Origin: Terebella lapidaria | Taxonomy: Eukaryota > Annelida > Polychaeta > Terebellida > Terebellidae | Assembly (NCBI GenBank): GCA_949152475.1 | Contig: OX424555.1 | Span: 97,993,515 to 98,057,514 of the forward strand | DNA length: 64,000 nucleotides | Direction of reading: 5' to 3' | Part shown: piece by piece, positions 25,201 to 37,400 of the stretch | How positions within the stretch are numbered: position 1 is the stretch's first letter | Layout of the letters: the number at the start of each line of letters is the position of its first letter | The notes under the pieces: model-generated | Seen by the model: only the letters and a program-made list of their open reading frames with translations | Databases searched by the model: none | Told to the model about the DNA's origin: nothing | Position numbers and translations under genes: made by a program

Positions 25201-28200
25201 AGATTTCAGTGGTGATTTTGAATTCAACCTTCAATAACCTCGGAAAATCAGTGCAGCAATTTTGGTGGGGAAAAGAAAACAGTTGTGACTTGAGATTTAA
25301 CATTTCTCTGGTAATCTTTTTTAGCCCTTGCTCTAGTTTTTCACACTTGACAGTGATATATTTGGGGCAACAGAGATGATAGGGCTACGGGGGATACACC
25401 CAAGCGGTCGTAGGCGACCGGAAGCGTCTAGTTGTATGTATGCAATTTCTAAGAGTTAGTATACATGCACTTTGTTGTCTCTATCTTTTCAATGTGTAAC
25501 TGGAAAATTTTCTCCAAATAGTGATTTTGAGTAAGTGACGTGTATTGTGTTGTTGCTGTGCCAGGTCGGCCCTGAGGAATGTTGACAAGGAGAGCTCAGA
25601 GCCACCTCGAGCCAGAGCGAGGGCTAGAAAGACTCGACAGACAAACATGCCGGGGCTAGATACAGCCGCAGCCAAGGTATGTGTGGTACTAGCAGGATTT
25701 GGGGTGGTTATATATTGATGTATAATCCATCTCGCTGTATAGTGTTGCTGAGAAGTATTCCACATATCACCCATTTATGTCACCTATATACACAACATCT
25801 CTATACACAATGTCTTTTCTTGTCACTAACAGAGCATCCTCTCACCTGGAAAGAAGCAGGGTGAAAAGAAAAATGTGTCATTTGTCACAAACAAATCTTT
25901 GTCGTCATCGGAGAATAGCACGGATCAGAAACGGCCATCCAGGTGATGATACATTCTGTAACTGTAAATATCACGGTTATTTTCTTTGCCCTTACTTGAC
26001 ATAAATGGTAAAAGTATGTATTGATCAGTGTTAGTTTTGATGTATTATGATCACCCATGTAATGAAATAACATAAATTTGACATTCTGTGATATTATTGC
26101 CTGTAGGCCGCGCAAGGTTCGTACAAAACGCCCCGCATTGACGGCACCTCGCACTGTTCAGGACTCTGCGACTAACACAACCCCACACCCCGCCCCGTCT
26201 ACGGTGTCGCCCCCTGGTGCCACGGCAGAGAGTGTCGCTGACAAGAAGCCAGCGTCGTTCCGTGAATACCTGCTGAAGTATTACGGCCGGGAGCGTCTCC
26301 GGTCGTCTACGTCGGGTGAGGACGGGGACGGGTACGACAGCGACGGGGCCGTCAACTACAAACACAGGTACCTACTAAACAACATGGACGCATGCTTTCA
26401 GGGTTTGAACGTTTATTTGGAGTGGTAAAAATTATCTCAAGATTTTGGATGTAAAGTTGTCTTATGTAATGTATCGTAATGTTTTGTACATGTATACGAT
26501 CATGTGTTACCTTGCATGTTGTTTTAAGAAATTGGTGAAAATACTACTGACCAGACATCCCCAGTGAGCTGAGAACATATTCTGGATTTATATTGCGTAA
26601 TTTTAGTATTATTTCATGTGACATCTATTCTTACACTCATCACTCCAGTGACGACGCGAGAACTCTGGAGGCAGAGATTGAAGAATATCGTAGAGACCTA
26701 CACCGCAAGTCGAAGGCTGTGAGGTTTGATGACATCCTCGATGATTCCGCGCCTGGTCGAATGGGTGGAATCCGCCGCAAACTGCTCAAGGAGGACCACA
26801 AAACTAGGTTTAAAACTGCGGTAGGTGACTCTGGGCCTCAGTGTATGATTTTGTGAAAAATATCCAGTTTACCTGTGTTGCGTCAAATACAGCTAATGGT
26901 GTTACTTGGTTGATTTAGCTAGTCTTGCAATGTATACAGATACATGTAGTACTAGCTAAGGTATACAGACGGAACAGTCAAGTTGGGCTGTGCTTGTTGC
27001 TATGGTTACAGTTACCAGAGGAAGCACATCAGGAAGAAACTCAAGTTGGTGTTGTGTTTGTTGTCATGGTTACTGTTACTAGATAAGGACTAGAGTAATC
27101 AGAGTCAGTTGATGTTGCTATGATTCGTTGGCTACTTGGTTAGAAGAGGCATAGATATGTGGAGTTTGTGTCGTTTTGGCATACCTAGATCAGTTAGCTA
27201 TAAGACATACACTATAGGGAAAAAGTTTGAGTTAGTGTTTGTTGCTATGGTTACAGTTGTTAAGCAAAGCCTATGAGGAAGAACTGATGGATCACTTGGA
27301 GGCTGTTGAAGATCAGAGGAAACTCACGCTAGCTAAAGCCAAACAAACTGTAAGTACAGTGACAATATATGCTATTCTTAGGCCCATCATTGAATTGTCA
27401 TACAAACAAACGTTGTTTTCCACTACGTGTCAAAGAATTTGATTGTCAGAAGTTGTTCTGTTTTTGGTTCCTTTACAGGAAGACTTGTACAAGAAGACAG
27501 TTTTGAAGGATCCCCAGACTAAACACAAACCCGTCAGAAAATACTCCGGTCAGTTATTGCTCACATGAATATGGTTTGGGCATTTCTTAACAAATACACC
27601 TTAACTATCAAAATAAAGCCCTTACCAGACAGATTTTCTATCTGTAGTTGGAGACTCTGATTACATTGTGTACAAGATCATGACCTCTATGTGGTATTAC
27701 CCCATGTTTCCATGGTTACAGGCTCTGTTGGTTCGACGACCCCTCGCAGCCGCAGCAAGAAAAGATCTCGGTCGTCAGTAGCTCGGGCTCGTCGGAGAAG
27801 TTACTCCGCGAGTCCGACCATAGGCAGGGGTAGTCCAGGTATAGGGTGGTACAATTAATATAAAAACAATTAATGTACAATTAATGGTACAATTAATGTA
27901 CAATTAATATAAAATCATTCAAGTATTTGGTGAATTATCGGAATAATTTCAAGATGATTCAATCTGGAATTTTCTTGGCTAGTTATAATGATTTTCAGTA
28001 ATACACGTATACCCTTGATGATGCCCCGAAGACCTATAAAGCAGCTGTCTCTGGATTCCCTCCGCAGCACGTATCTCAGACCAGGAGATCCTACCATGGT
28101 TGCTGGAAGAGTTTCCGTACCTGCACCTGTCCTCGGAGACGCTACAGGACCTTTGGAGAAAGAGTGCTCGGCAGATAGAGCACCTGTCCAAGTCTGAGGC

Positions 28201-30441
28201 CGAGGTGCAGCGCAGAAAGAGCAAGGCACAGCTACAGGTCAGGGTAGCGATTTTCATGCTTCAATATATTAGAAGGAGTTGATGACATTGGTGAAAGGTT
28301 GATATTTACTTGTATGTTATTGCAGATTGAAGAAGCTGAGAGGAAACAAGAGCTGATGATGACGATCATGAAGAAAGAACTAAATCACAATCAGAAGATG
28401 GTCAGATGTCTGAAACGTCACATTAAAGTGATCTCTGACTGTACAGACAACATGGACACACTGTTTACATGAGTTATATATCCTGGTTTTGTTGTTTCCA
28501 GCGGGAGTTGAAGGAGCGAAGGAAGCAAGTCGTCTCTGTCAAGTCCAAGATCCGTGACAAGCGACTTCAAAGCGTGCGATGTCGACGCTACTACGAGGAT
28601 TATCAGCTCCGCATGCGCGCCAAGATGCTCAAGAAACGCAGCAAAGAGGAGATGGTTAGTCAGCACACCCTCATCCCTTGCACTGTGATAGATACAGAAT
28701 TTATGTGATAGGAATGTCCTGGCATTAATACACAGTTCATGTAGCTATGTGGGCTGGAGTTTTCATATCTTTTGCTTTTGATTGTGTGATATTTTGTTGT
28801 GTTGTATCCTCAGCTGTTCAAGAAGCTGTACAAGGAAGGGCTGGAGATCCAGAAGGACAGGATCGGGGACCTGAGACGGTACGCCCGGGAACAGCGACAG
28901 CAGCGTGCGGAGAAACAACAGCAAGAACTCGAGTCCCTTGAGAACTAGTATCCTTGGAGAGCAATAGCTCATTGGTACAGCAATGAGCCAGGCCCAGAAA
29001 ACTTGAACATGTCGTTCTTTGTATTGATTCGATCCCTTGAGAACTAGTATCCTTGGTGAGCAATAGCTCATTGGTACAGCAATAAGCCAGGCCCAGAAAA
29101 CTTGAACATGTCGTTCTTTGTATTGATTCAATCCCTTGAGAACTAGTATCCTTGGAGAGCAATAGCTCATTGGTACAGCAATAAGCCAGGCCCAGAAAAC
29201 TTGAACATGTCGTTCTTTGTATTGATTCAATCCCTTGAGAACTAGTATCCTTGGAGAGCAATAGCTCATTGGTACAGCAATAAGCCAGGCCCAGAAAACT
29301 TGAACATGTCGTTCTTTGTATCGATTCAATCCCTTGAGAACTAGTATTCTTGGAGAGCAATAGCTCATTGGCACAGCAATAAGCCAGGCCCAGAAAACTT
29401 GAACATGTCGTTCTTTGTATTGATTCAATCCCTTGAGAACTAGTATCCTTGGAGAGCAATAGCTCATTGGTACAGCAATAAACCAGGCCCAGAAAACTTG
29501 AACATGTTCTTTGTATTGATTCAATCCCTTGAGAACTAGTATCCTTGGAGAGCAATAGCTCATTGGCACAGCAATAAACCAGGCCCAGAAAACTTGAACA
29601 TGTTCTTTGTATTGATTCAATCACTTGATAACTAGTATCCCTGGAGAGCAATAGCTCATTGGTACAGCAATAAGCCAGGCCTAGAAAACTTGAACATGTC
29701 GTTCTTTGTATTGATTCAATCCCTTGAGAACTAGTATCCTTGGAGAGTATGGCTCATTGACACAGCAATAAGCCAGGCCCAGAAAACTTGAATGTTCTTC
29801 GTTTTGGTTCAATCCCTTGAGAACTAATGTCCTTGGAGTTTCAAACTCATTGGCACTAAGCTGTTCTAGCATGTATTGATAATTTGCCATGATAGGAAAC
29901 TGTACAACTATGTGTGATACTTTCTCTTGAGTAAGGGGTAGTATTCAGACTTCAGACAATGTGTTAGATGTTCCTTAGCGCTCCATCCAGCTACCGGGAC
30001 CAGTTTGCAATGCTGGCTGAATCCATGGCGAAGGAACGTGACGATCTTGAGATCAGAGAGAGCTCGCAAGCTAAGGTTTGTAACATACAGTGATAGGGCA
30101 GCCAATGTGCGTCGCTCACAACTTACAAAGTTTTGACTGGTGGGACTGATGAATTGATTCCTGTGAGGTCAGTAGTCCACATTGAGTGATTGGCTCTAGT
30201 TACTTAATACAATATTTGGACTCAATCATAGTGAAAACACTGTATCAGCACAGAACGTGTTTTCTCACGCCGACAGGTGCTCGATGCGATGAAGAAGGAC
30301 CTGCGTCGTAAGATGGAGCGCGAGATCCGAGACTTCCAAGAACAACTCTACCGGGACGAAGACGAGGCTTACTTCAGGGAATTAGATGCAGATAGACTGA
30401 GACACCAGCTGCACATGGCCCGGTACCAGACAAAAGTTTGA
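19227..30441 (+). CDS. CEP95: CEP95-like centrosomal protein (22 coding exons)
   Basis: Centrosome/spindle-pole protein CEP95 (CCDC45). Coding exons: 19247-19268, 19385-19513, 19605-19850, 20134-20356, 20632-20915, 21034-21425, 21623-22091, 22200-22281, 22419-22610, 25565-25676, 25833-25942, 26107-26367, 26649-26820, 27257-27349, 27479-27548, 27722-27838, 28068-28237, 28326-28400, 28502-28654, 28814-28947, 29991-30075, 30277-30441. All junctions are AG/GT and every phase agrees, giving 1,251 residues, against about 820 in human as I recall. The N-terminus (SLSHITG- and NLLEVFSGLLEYI-type motifs, about residues 8-130) and the C-terminal coiled coil (about 992-1251, ending in RDFQEQLYRDEDEAYFRELD) match vertebrate CEP95. 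The middle is Ser/Arg/Pro-rich and poorly conserved. The start ATG at 19247 gives MEHIEGPALVGLAN, in line with the family. At least one 5' UTR exon boundary (AG at 19225-19226) precedes it. Confidence 0.9.
19247..19850 (+). CDS. CEP95: CEP95 N-terminal domain (exons 1-3)
   Basis: Encodes about 132 residues: a helical start (LANDMLAQLHVPTRVQHWTD), FVTLFEGLCGESLP, then a block with IDTLSLDILNTPLSHITGDD and NLLEVFSGLLEYI. In the human protein the corresponding block contains LSHITGENI and NLLEIFDGLLEYL (from memory). This is the best-conserved part of the family and is predicted to have a calponin-homology-like fold, which suggests microtubule or centriole association. That role is inference. 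Confidence 0.85.
22750..23115 (+). repeat. 168-bp tandem repeat in CEP95 intron 9
   Basis: Two full units and the start of a third, each beginning CTTGTGAACGC near 22,754, 22,922 and 23,090. Full units contain GTTGCCGTGGCAAC (22850-22863 and 23018-23031), a perfect RFX X-box-like palindrome. Confidence 0.8.
23340..24205 (+). repeat. ~100-130-bp tandem repeat in CEP95 intron 9
   Basis: About seven imperfect units sharing AAGTTAACATTATTTTTACT, TTAAGTCTATTATTGACCAC and AAGAAATATTTATTATT. Spacing is irregular, from about 100 to 157 bp. It follows the 168-bp array directly. Confidence 0.8.
24206..25140 (+). repeat. ~120-bp tandem repeat in CEP95 intron 9
   Basis: About eight units sharing TTTGAATTTCAACTTGAAAC, TTTGGCACATATTATGAGTT, AATATAACTTATGG and TCATCTTGAAATGCAGTTTT. 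Units are about 120 bp and 80-90% alike by eye. This is the third unrelated array in the same intron. Confidence 0.85.
26965..27260 (+). repeat. Degenerate repeats carrying the exon-14 acceptor of CEP95
   Basis: The segment TCAAGTTGG...TTGTTGCTATGGTTACAGTTA occurs near 26,977-27,015, in altered form near 27,042-27,080, and again at about 27,225-27,260. There it forms the real 3' splice site and first codons of exon 14 (TATGGTTACAG|TTGTTAAGC). The copies are imperfect, so the repeat is old or was never a clean array. Confidence 0.55.
28068..30441 (+). CDS. CEP95: CEP95 C-terminal coiled-coil region (exons 17-22)
   Basis: Encodes about 260 residues of almost continuous Lys/Arg/Glu-rich helix, starting with DQEILPWLLEEFPYL and followed by heptad-like segments (RKQELMMTIMKKEL, RRYYEDYQLRMRAKMLKKRS, QFAMLAESMAKERDDLEI). 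It ends RYQTKV-stop. Exon 20 ends inside a codon (TA|C). The genomic reading past the donor is TAG, so failure to splice at this site stops translation at once and would remove the last 83 residues. The intron after it is filled by a 99-bp array that copies this donor. Confidence 0.85.
28937..29865 (+). repeat. 99-bp minisatellite copying the exon-20 5' splice site of CEP95
   Basis: Ten units. The first is the end of exon 20 plus intron start (TCCCTTGAGAACTA|GTATCC). Downstream units repeat the same exon-end and donor. The donor GT falls at 28948, 29047, 29146, 29245, 29344, 29443, 29539, 29635 and 29734, giving a spacing of 99 bp with two 96-bp units; the tenth copy has lost it. The rest of the unit contains GAGCAATAGCTCATTGGTAC and AGGCCCAGAAAACTTGAACA. 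Units are over 95% alike except the last. Confidence 0.95.
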
Positions 30442-31470
30442 TCATGGCCCGTCTGTACAAGACTCTGCACGACATACACAAGCTATGTACTGTCTCACAA
30501 GCTCCCAATGACTATTTGATGATTTATCTGTGATACTTATAATGTTAGATGCACAAACCTTTTTAATGCACACTTGATACTCCAGATTACTTTCAAAGCC
30601 AAGTCTGGATCACACATCTTTGATTTCATAATTTGTGGATGTACATAAGTCCAACTGTGATCTCCTTTGAACATTATCATTATAATGTACAGTATATATA
30701 CTCCTCGGTCAAGATGTCAGTTGCTTATATTCACATTGTAAATCTTGCTGTGATAGCAATGTTGTTGTTACAGGTAAATGTTCCACGTAGTGTAGAATAC
30801 TAGCAGATTATAACTTGTTTCATATCAAGACAAGGTTTTGTAGTTTATCATGTTTCTTTAATTTATTATGATGTTCCTGTTCTGTGTTGTTGGGTTGTCC
30901 ACAGTTAAAAACCACAGTAATGTAATAAACTTTCATAAACGATTGTTGCTCAGTGCATGACAGAATATCCGTATTACATTCAACACCACCACTTTGGTAT
31001 TGTAACCTAGAGAACAACATAACATGAGTTTGGTCAGAAATGTTTATTTATCACAGAGCTGAACAAACATCTGACAGAAGCAGGCAAGCAGCGAGATATA
31101 ATATTGATCGGTTGTTTCTTTATGCTGATTTCACTTGTGACCTGCAAATATACAGAAAAACAAATGTGTTCATAGACATAAACTATTGAAAGCCGGTGCG
31201 ACATGCGAGAAGTGACATGTGAAAAGCGAAATATTGCCTACATAAACATGTGACCTGCGAGTTAACAAAATGCAATTTGAATATCCTATACATTTTTTCG
31301 TTTTAAACCATCCTATACATTTTTTCGTTTTAAACCATGGTTTACTACGGAATAAGCCATACATGTAGTTCATAGTTCGCATGTCGCTTCTCACTTCTCA
31401 AATGTCGCTTGTCACTTATCGCATGTCGTACCAGCATTCCATAATAAACAACAGATTGCCACAATAGTGA
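30442..31470. other. Interval between convergent CEP95 and ASPSCR1
   Basis: Holds the 3' UTRs of both genes. AATAAA at 30924-30929 (plus) could serve CEP95. TTTATT at 31042-31047 is AATAAA on the minus strand and could serve ASPSCR1. An inverted-repeat element sits at 31191-31437. Confidence 0.5.
31191..31437. mobile_element. MITE-like inverted-repeat element in ASPSCR1 3' UTR region
   Basis: The left end GCCGGTGCGACATGCGAGAAG is mirrored by the right end (GTCACTTATCGCATGTCGTAC). The total is about 245 bp. Inside, a 27-bp segment with CCTATACATTTTTTCG is doubled in tandem at about 31,284-31,338. There is no open frame. Confidence 0.6.
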
Positions 31471-34400
31471 TTACAAACACTTATCCCAATGAATCATGCA
31501 AGACTGACCCATTTTGAACCACTTGGGAGCCTTTTTGGCCCCGCTGCCTCCCCCGGTGTCTGACGCCTGTGATGGACTGGACCTCGGACTCTGAGGGGTT
31601 GAACGTTTTGTTCCTTGGCTGCCAGAACTGTTGGTGGTGGATGGACGTGTCGGCAGGCTGCAAACGGCATTGATGCAGCAGTAATACCATGGACCATACA
31701 ATAGATGTAAAACTGGTAGCTGATACCATAAAATTAGGATGCACACGATCCCTAAAATAGCTGCCAGATTACAAATGGTTGTTTATTTTATACATCACCA
31801 ATCTAAACTACTACATGCTCCTTTTCGATCCTTTGGATCGTTCTGGATAGAAATTCGCGTACTGAAAGCAAGGCACGATCGTCTGCCTGCATGACTCGAG
31901 CGCTCCTTTTGCCGCCAAAACCGCCGCGCATATGCGCGCGCAGCTGCGCAGAAGCTTCACTTTTCTGTCCACCGCCATTTTTGCTTGGCAGCTTTGGATT
32001 TTGGTTCCCAATGAATTCGTAGAATTTAGTCTGCAAACTAGACTTTTGCGATATATTCTTACGGAATTTCACCTGCCACGTTCATAGACATCGTTTTGTG
32101 TCTATTTGGATAAGTATCGGTCGATAGTTTGTTACTTGCTAGATCGTCAGCGATTTGTATAGCCAGTTCACCCTATTATCGTCCATCCGTCGTACTTGAT
32201 AGTGTACTTGTTGTTTACATCTATCAATAGTTCTACGTTAATTTTCTACTGTATATATTGTGTATACGTATACTGTAGTTTATATATTCGTAGTCCTCTT
32301 AGGGTTCTTTTTTCAGCGCGGTCTCAGGTTTGCATATATTGCCCGCCCTGTTACTGTGTGTGGTTAGTTCCCTTGTGTGATCATGACTTCACAATCCTCC
32401 CTTGGTACCGGTGCCATGGACGAACGTCCATGCCCGAAGTGTCTGGTCAATACCCTCCGAGGAGGGGAGAAACACAGTGTGTGTTTCGACTGCTTAGACC
32501 ATGGCCCGGTATCTATGGAGGATTTGAGGTGTGATCTGTGTCGTTTCTGGCGTCCCTCTTCCTTCGTGCAGGCGACTGCAAAGTATTCCGAAGCCTCGTT
32601 GGCTCGTCGGGATGCTTTGAGGCTTGCGGAAGCTTCGGCTCCGCAAGTCCGCCAGTCGCCCATGGAGGTGGAGACTCCGCCTGTGACGGCACAGATTGCG
32701 TCCGGTGTTAGCCAGCCCCTGGGGCTAACACAGGACATGGTCAACGCGGCTGTGCAATCTTTCTTTGCACAGTCGTTATCGTCCCTTCAGGGTCCCCTCC
32801 TGCCGGGTCTCTCTTCCCTGCTTGGACAGGGAGTCCCGGCCGGTTCTTCGGCTGCCCCTTCGTCGCAGGGAGAGCTTGCTCCCCCTGCTGGCAAGAAGTC
32901 GAAATCTTCTAAGAAGAAGGTTTCAGTTCTTGCCAAGGCGAAAGCAGCCAAGGAACCGCACTCCACCTTCGTCGTCCCTCAGTCGGGGCCGATCGAGGTG
33001 GAGGGGTCCGTAGTCTCTTCCCCGGGGCCTTCCAAGAAGAGGAAGCGTGCTTCCTCTAAGCGCCGTGGTGCTGAGACCACATCGATTTTCGATGTGGCTC
33101 AGGCTTCGTCCGACCTCTCGGTGGGCGACGATCAGGCTTCGGGCTTCGATCGGCGGGGCAGCTTGGATGGCTCATTCGGGTCCTCGGTCTCGAGGTTCGA
33201 GGGGGGAGAGTTCCCTTTGTTTGGGGGTGAGGCTCTCGATCGTTCGTGCGATCGGGAGTCTTCACTTGGCGGTCGTGCTCCTGGTCCTCGATCAGGGCAC
33301 GATCGGGCGGGTGGTGCTGGGGTCGTTCCTCAGGGCCACTCAAGTCCTGTGTACGCGGATGTAAGTCGCCGGACGGGCGCGATCGCTGAGCAGGCATTCC
33401 CTCGCCCGTCCTTTGATGTACCCTTGGGGTCATCGAGGTCTTCGATCGGACCTGTGAGGTCCAACGATCGGGGGGGTCGAGTGGAAGCTGATCAGGAGTC
33501 GTCCTCCTCGGAGGATGAGACTTCCGATCAGGCCGGGGGTTCTAACTTCCGGTGGGCTTTGGAGTCGGTCGCAAGGCGAATGGACTTGCCGATCGATGCT
33601 CCAGGGCCCTCACGGGGAACCGGTAGGTTCGCGTCGGCGCCAGTTCGTCGGCCGATCCGGCTCCCTGTGGCTCCCGCGTTGGTCAAGTCCTTCGACAAGA
33701 TCAACAAGGGAGTTACGGCTAAGAAGGATGTGGCTCGTACGGAGTCGACATTCCCGACTAGCCGTGTTCGACCTGAGTCGATCGACACCTATCGGACTGT
33801 AGAGTCCGAGGGTGGACATCAGACTTCCGTCCCGGTCGAAGACCCTAACCTTCACCTGCTTTCCCGGAAGCAGGGTACGGTCTGGTCAGCTTATGTGAAA
33901 AAGGCTCGCCTTTCTCACTGGCAGACGCTGTCTCATCAATTGATGGGGCAGCTCTCGTTGACAGATCACCTGACCACCTTGGTTCAGGAGTTTGTGGACG
34001 AGGCGGATCTGGAGGAGGGGAGTCGCGCCAACATACATGCAGCACTCGGCGTCTTGGCCGGAGTGGTCCATGCTGCTGAGCGTGACAGTGCGCACCTGGG
34101 CGCACAATTGGATCTCACCATGCGTGATGCTGATCTCCGTCTGCTTGACGTGTCCGCTACGGACGTCGCTGAGCTACGTGGGAGGCCGCTTTTCTCAGGC
34201 TATACCTACGCCAACCTCTCTCGATCGGATATTTCCGTCATGCGGGAACATCTCCGGGATGAGGCTATGGCCAAGGCTTTGCTTGGGAAGTCGGCGGGGT
34301 CTGGGACAGGCAAGAAGACCAAGGGTCAGAAGCCTGCCCAACCTCAGGCACCACATGCACCCGCTTCTACGCAGCCGCCCTTTCGTGGGGCGCAGCCTCC

Positions 34401-37400
34401 CCCTCCCCAGGGGGATGGCAAGCGCGGAGGCAAAGGGGGTGGACGCTTCAAGGGCAAAGGGAAAGCTTCTGGTAAGAAGTGACTCGTTGCGGGAAAGCGT
34501 AGGCTCTGTGGAAGGTTCAGTTCTATCGGAATTCGATCTTCCACAACCTGGTCCAGTCGGGGGACGCCTGGCTCAGTTCGTCCAGAACTGGAGCGATCTG
34601 GCGTCGTCAGACAATTCAGTCGTGGCATGGGTGAAGTTCGGTCTCACCTTCAGATGGGAGGCTGGAAAACCACCGATCAGACCCAAAGCGTGGTTCTTCC
34701 CTGTGCCCGGCGATCGGGAAAAGTTTCAGCTTCTGCAGCACGAGGTGCAGCAGTTGCTAGAGAAACGTGCGATCGAGGTGGTCAAGGACGAGAGAGGATT
34801 CTATTCTCTCATCTTCCTAGTCCCGAAAAAGACAGGCGGGTGGCGTCCCGTTTTCGATCTGTCAAACCTCAACAAATTCCTGATCATACCCAGGTTCAAG
34901 ATGGAGTCGGCGCTTTCCGTCCAGAAAGCTCTGTCCAAGGGGAAGTGGGCAGTCAGTATCGACGTCAAGGACGCGTACTTACATGTGCCAATACACCCAG
35001 CCGATCGGCGATACCTCAAGTTCGCTTTCGAAGGTTCGGTGTATCAGTTCAGGGTACTTCCTTTTGGAGTAGCCACCGCCCCTTACGTGTTCACCCGTAT
35101 CGTAAGGACGATGGCAGCCAGGTTTCGATCGGTTGGAATTCAATTCCACCATTATATCGACGATTGGTTAATCATAGCCGACTCTCCGTCTCAGGCTATA
35201 GAGCAATCCGGGTTCGTCCTCAGGTTGGCGACCAGCCTCGGCTGGATCCCCAATTGGGCGAAGTCTCATCTGTCCCCGACACAGAGATTCGAGTATGTCG
35301 GGGTAGATTACGATCTAGAGCGAGGAGTAGCTCTTCCTCCGCGGAAGAGAGTTCTCAAGGCGATTGCGGCGATGGAGGTCGCGCTGACGCAGTCGTCCAT
35401 CACAGCTCGACAGTTTCTGTCCATCATCGGTCTGTTGGCGTCGATGGAGAAACAGGTGCCGTTCGGCAGGTGCTTCCTCAGACCCATTCAATGGTGTCTA
35501 GCGTTGCAATGGCGGATCCTCACCGATCGACTAGACCAAGTCGTATCGGTGGACGATCGTGCTCGGGAAGCAATGCATTGGTGGCGGGACCATCGGAATC
35601 TTTTCCGAGGGATGCCACTCGCGGAGTATCTGCCCGATCGGACCTTCTTCACCGATGCGTCAGAATTGGCTTGGGGAGCTCATATGGACGAGCACGAACT
35701 CTCTGCTGTGTGGAACACGAGCGAGAGGGCGTTGCACATCAATGTCCTAGAGCTGCGAGCGGTGAGACGTGCGTTCGAGATCTGGGGGCCTCAGAGTCCC
35801 CCAGGGACGAAGTGGTTGGTCTTCACAGACAACAGCACAGTAGTGGCGCACATAAACAAACAAGGTGGAACTCGGTCGAGTCAGCTTTGTTTGGAGGCCG
35901 AGTGTCTGATCAGGTTTGCCTTCAAGTACCGTCTGTTTATCAGGGCGAGGCACCTGCCGGGTCACAGGAATGTCCTAGCGGACGCTCTGTCGAGACCGGA
36001 CAAGATCATAGGCACGGAGTGGAGTCTGCATCCGGGGGTGTTTCGGCGTTTGTCAGGCGTTCGGGGCACCGAACATAGACCTGTTCGCAACCTCTCGGAA
36101 TCACAAGCTCCCGGTCTACTTCTCACCTCTGCCAGAGAGCGAGGCACTGGCTGTGGACGCGATGTCTCAGTCGTGGGACGGGATGTTCGGGTATGCGTAC
36201 CCGCCAACTCGGTTCCTAACAGAAGTGCTGCACAAAGTAGCCAGGTCTCAGTGCGAGATTCTGTTGGTGGCGCCATGCTGGCCGATGCAGGCGTGGTTCC
36301 CCCTGCTACTGTCCCTCCTGATCGATGTACCACGGGTTCTCCCGATCGAGGACAGGTTGCTGAAGCAACCGGGGCGGGATATATTTCACGATTCCGTCCA
36401 CGTGCTCAAATTACACGTCTGGAGGCTATCGAGCGATCCTTCCAGGAGGCAGGATTTTCTCAGCAGGTGTCCGTACATCTCGCGAGAAAGAATAGGAGAT
36501 CCTCCTCTAAAACGTATGAGGCTAAATGGAGAGTATTCGTACGTTGGTGTAACGGAAGGCGCATTGATCCGCTCTCTGCCCCTCTGAATGCAGTGCTAGA
36601 CTTTCTCTGCTATCTCTTTGATAGGCTTAATTTGAAGCCTACTACGATCGAGGGATACAGGTCCATGCTGGGCCCTGTATTCCGTGCTAGGGGGATCGAT
36701 TTAACTAATAATCGTATCCTTGCTGATCTCTTGGCGTCCTTTAGGACGCAAAGGCCACGTGGAGTTCCTACTCTACCGGATTGGGACATGGCTTTTGTGC
36801 TATATTGTCTTACTAAAGCACCTTGGGAGCCTCTCAAGGAAGTTTCCTTGCAGAGGTTAACTCTTAAGACTTTCCTGCTAGTTATGCTAGCAAGTGGTCG
36901 AAGACGCTCAGATGTCGCGGCGATCGACGTATCGCGAGTCGCATTTGGCGCGGATGGGTCCGTTTCCTTATACCCAGTACGTGATTTTATGCCTAAAACA
37001 CGTGCTGCAGTTGAGGGCGGGAAAGCGTTCTCCCCTATCGTAATTCCGTCACTGGGCGGTTACGTAGGACGGAATGAGCCGGACGCTCTATTGTGTCCGG
37101 TAAGAGCGCTGAAAATCTACATCGATCGTACCAGATCGATCAGGAAAGATCGCAAGCGATTATTTATTTCCTATCAGCCTAACAGGGCTACGGATATCTC
37201 CACAGCTACACTATCCCGATGGGTGAAGGTTGTAGTGAGGACTGTCTATGCGGAATCAGGTGCTGACGATCGAGTCACTTACAAAATATCGTCCCACCAA
37301 ATCCGACACATCTCGATGTCTTTGGCGGCCAGGTCGAATATTCCGTTGGAATATATCGTGAGGGCTGGAATGTGGACTAATTCTACGACATTCATCGGGT

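Noticed and set aside
28763-29651. Long minus-strand open frames (about 280 codons) with an internal 33-residue repeat
   Set aside because: They are the antisense of the 99-bp array. The unit length is a multiple of three, so frames stay open by chance of unit composition.
34627-36078. A 483-codon plus-strand frame within the DIRS element
   Set aside because: Overlaps the reverse transcriptase/RNase H frame and has no recognisable domain; a shadow of a GC-rich coding region.
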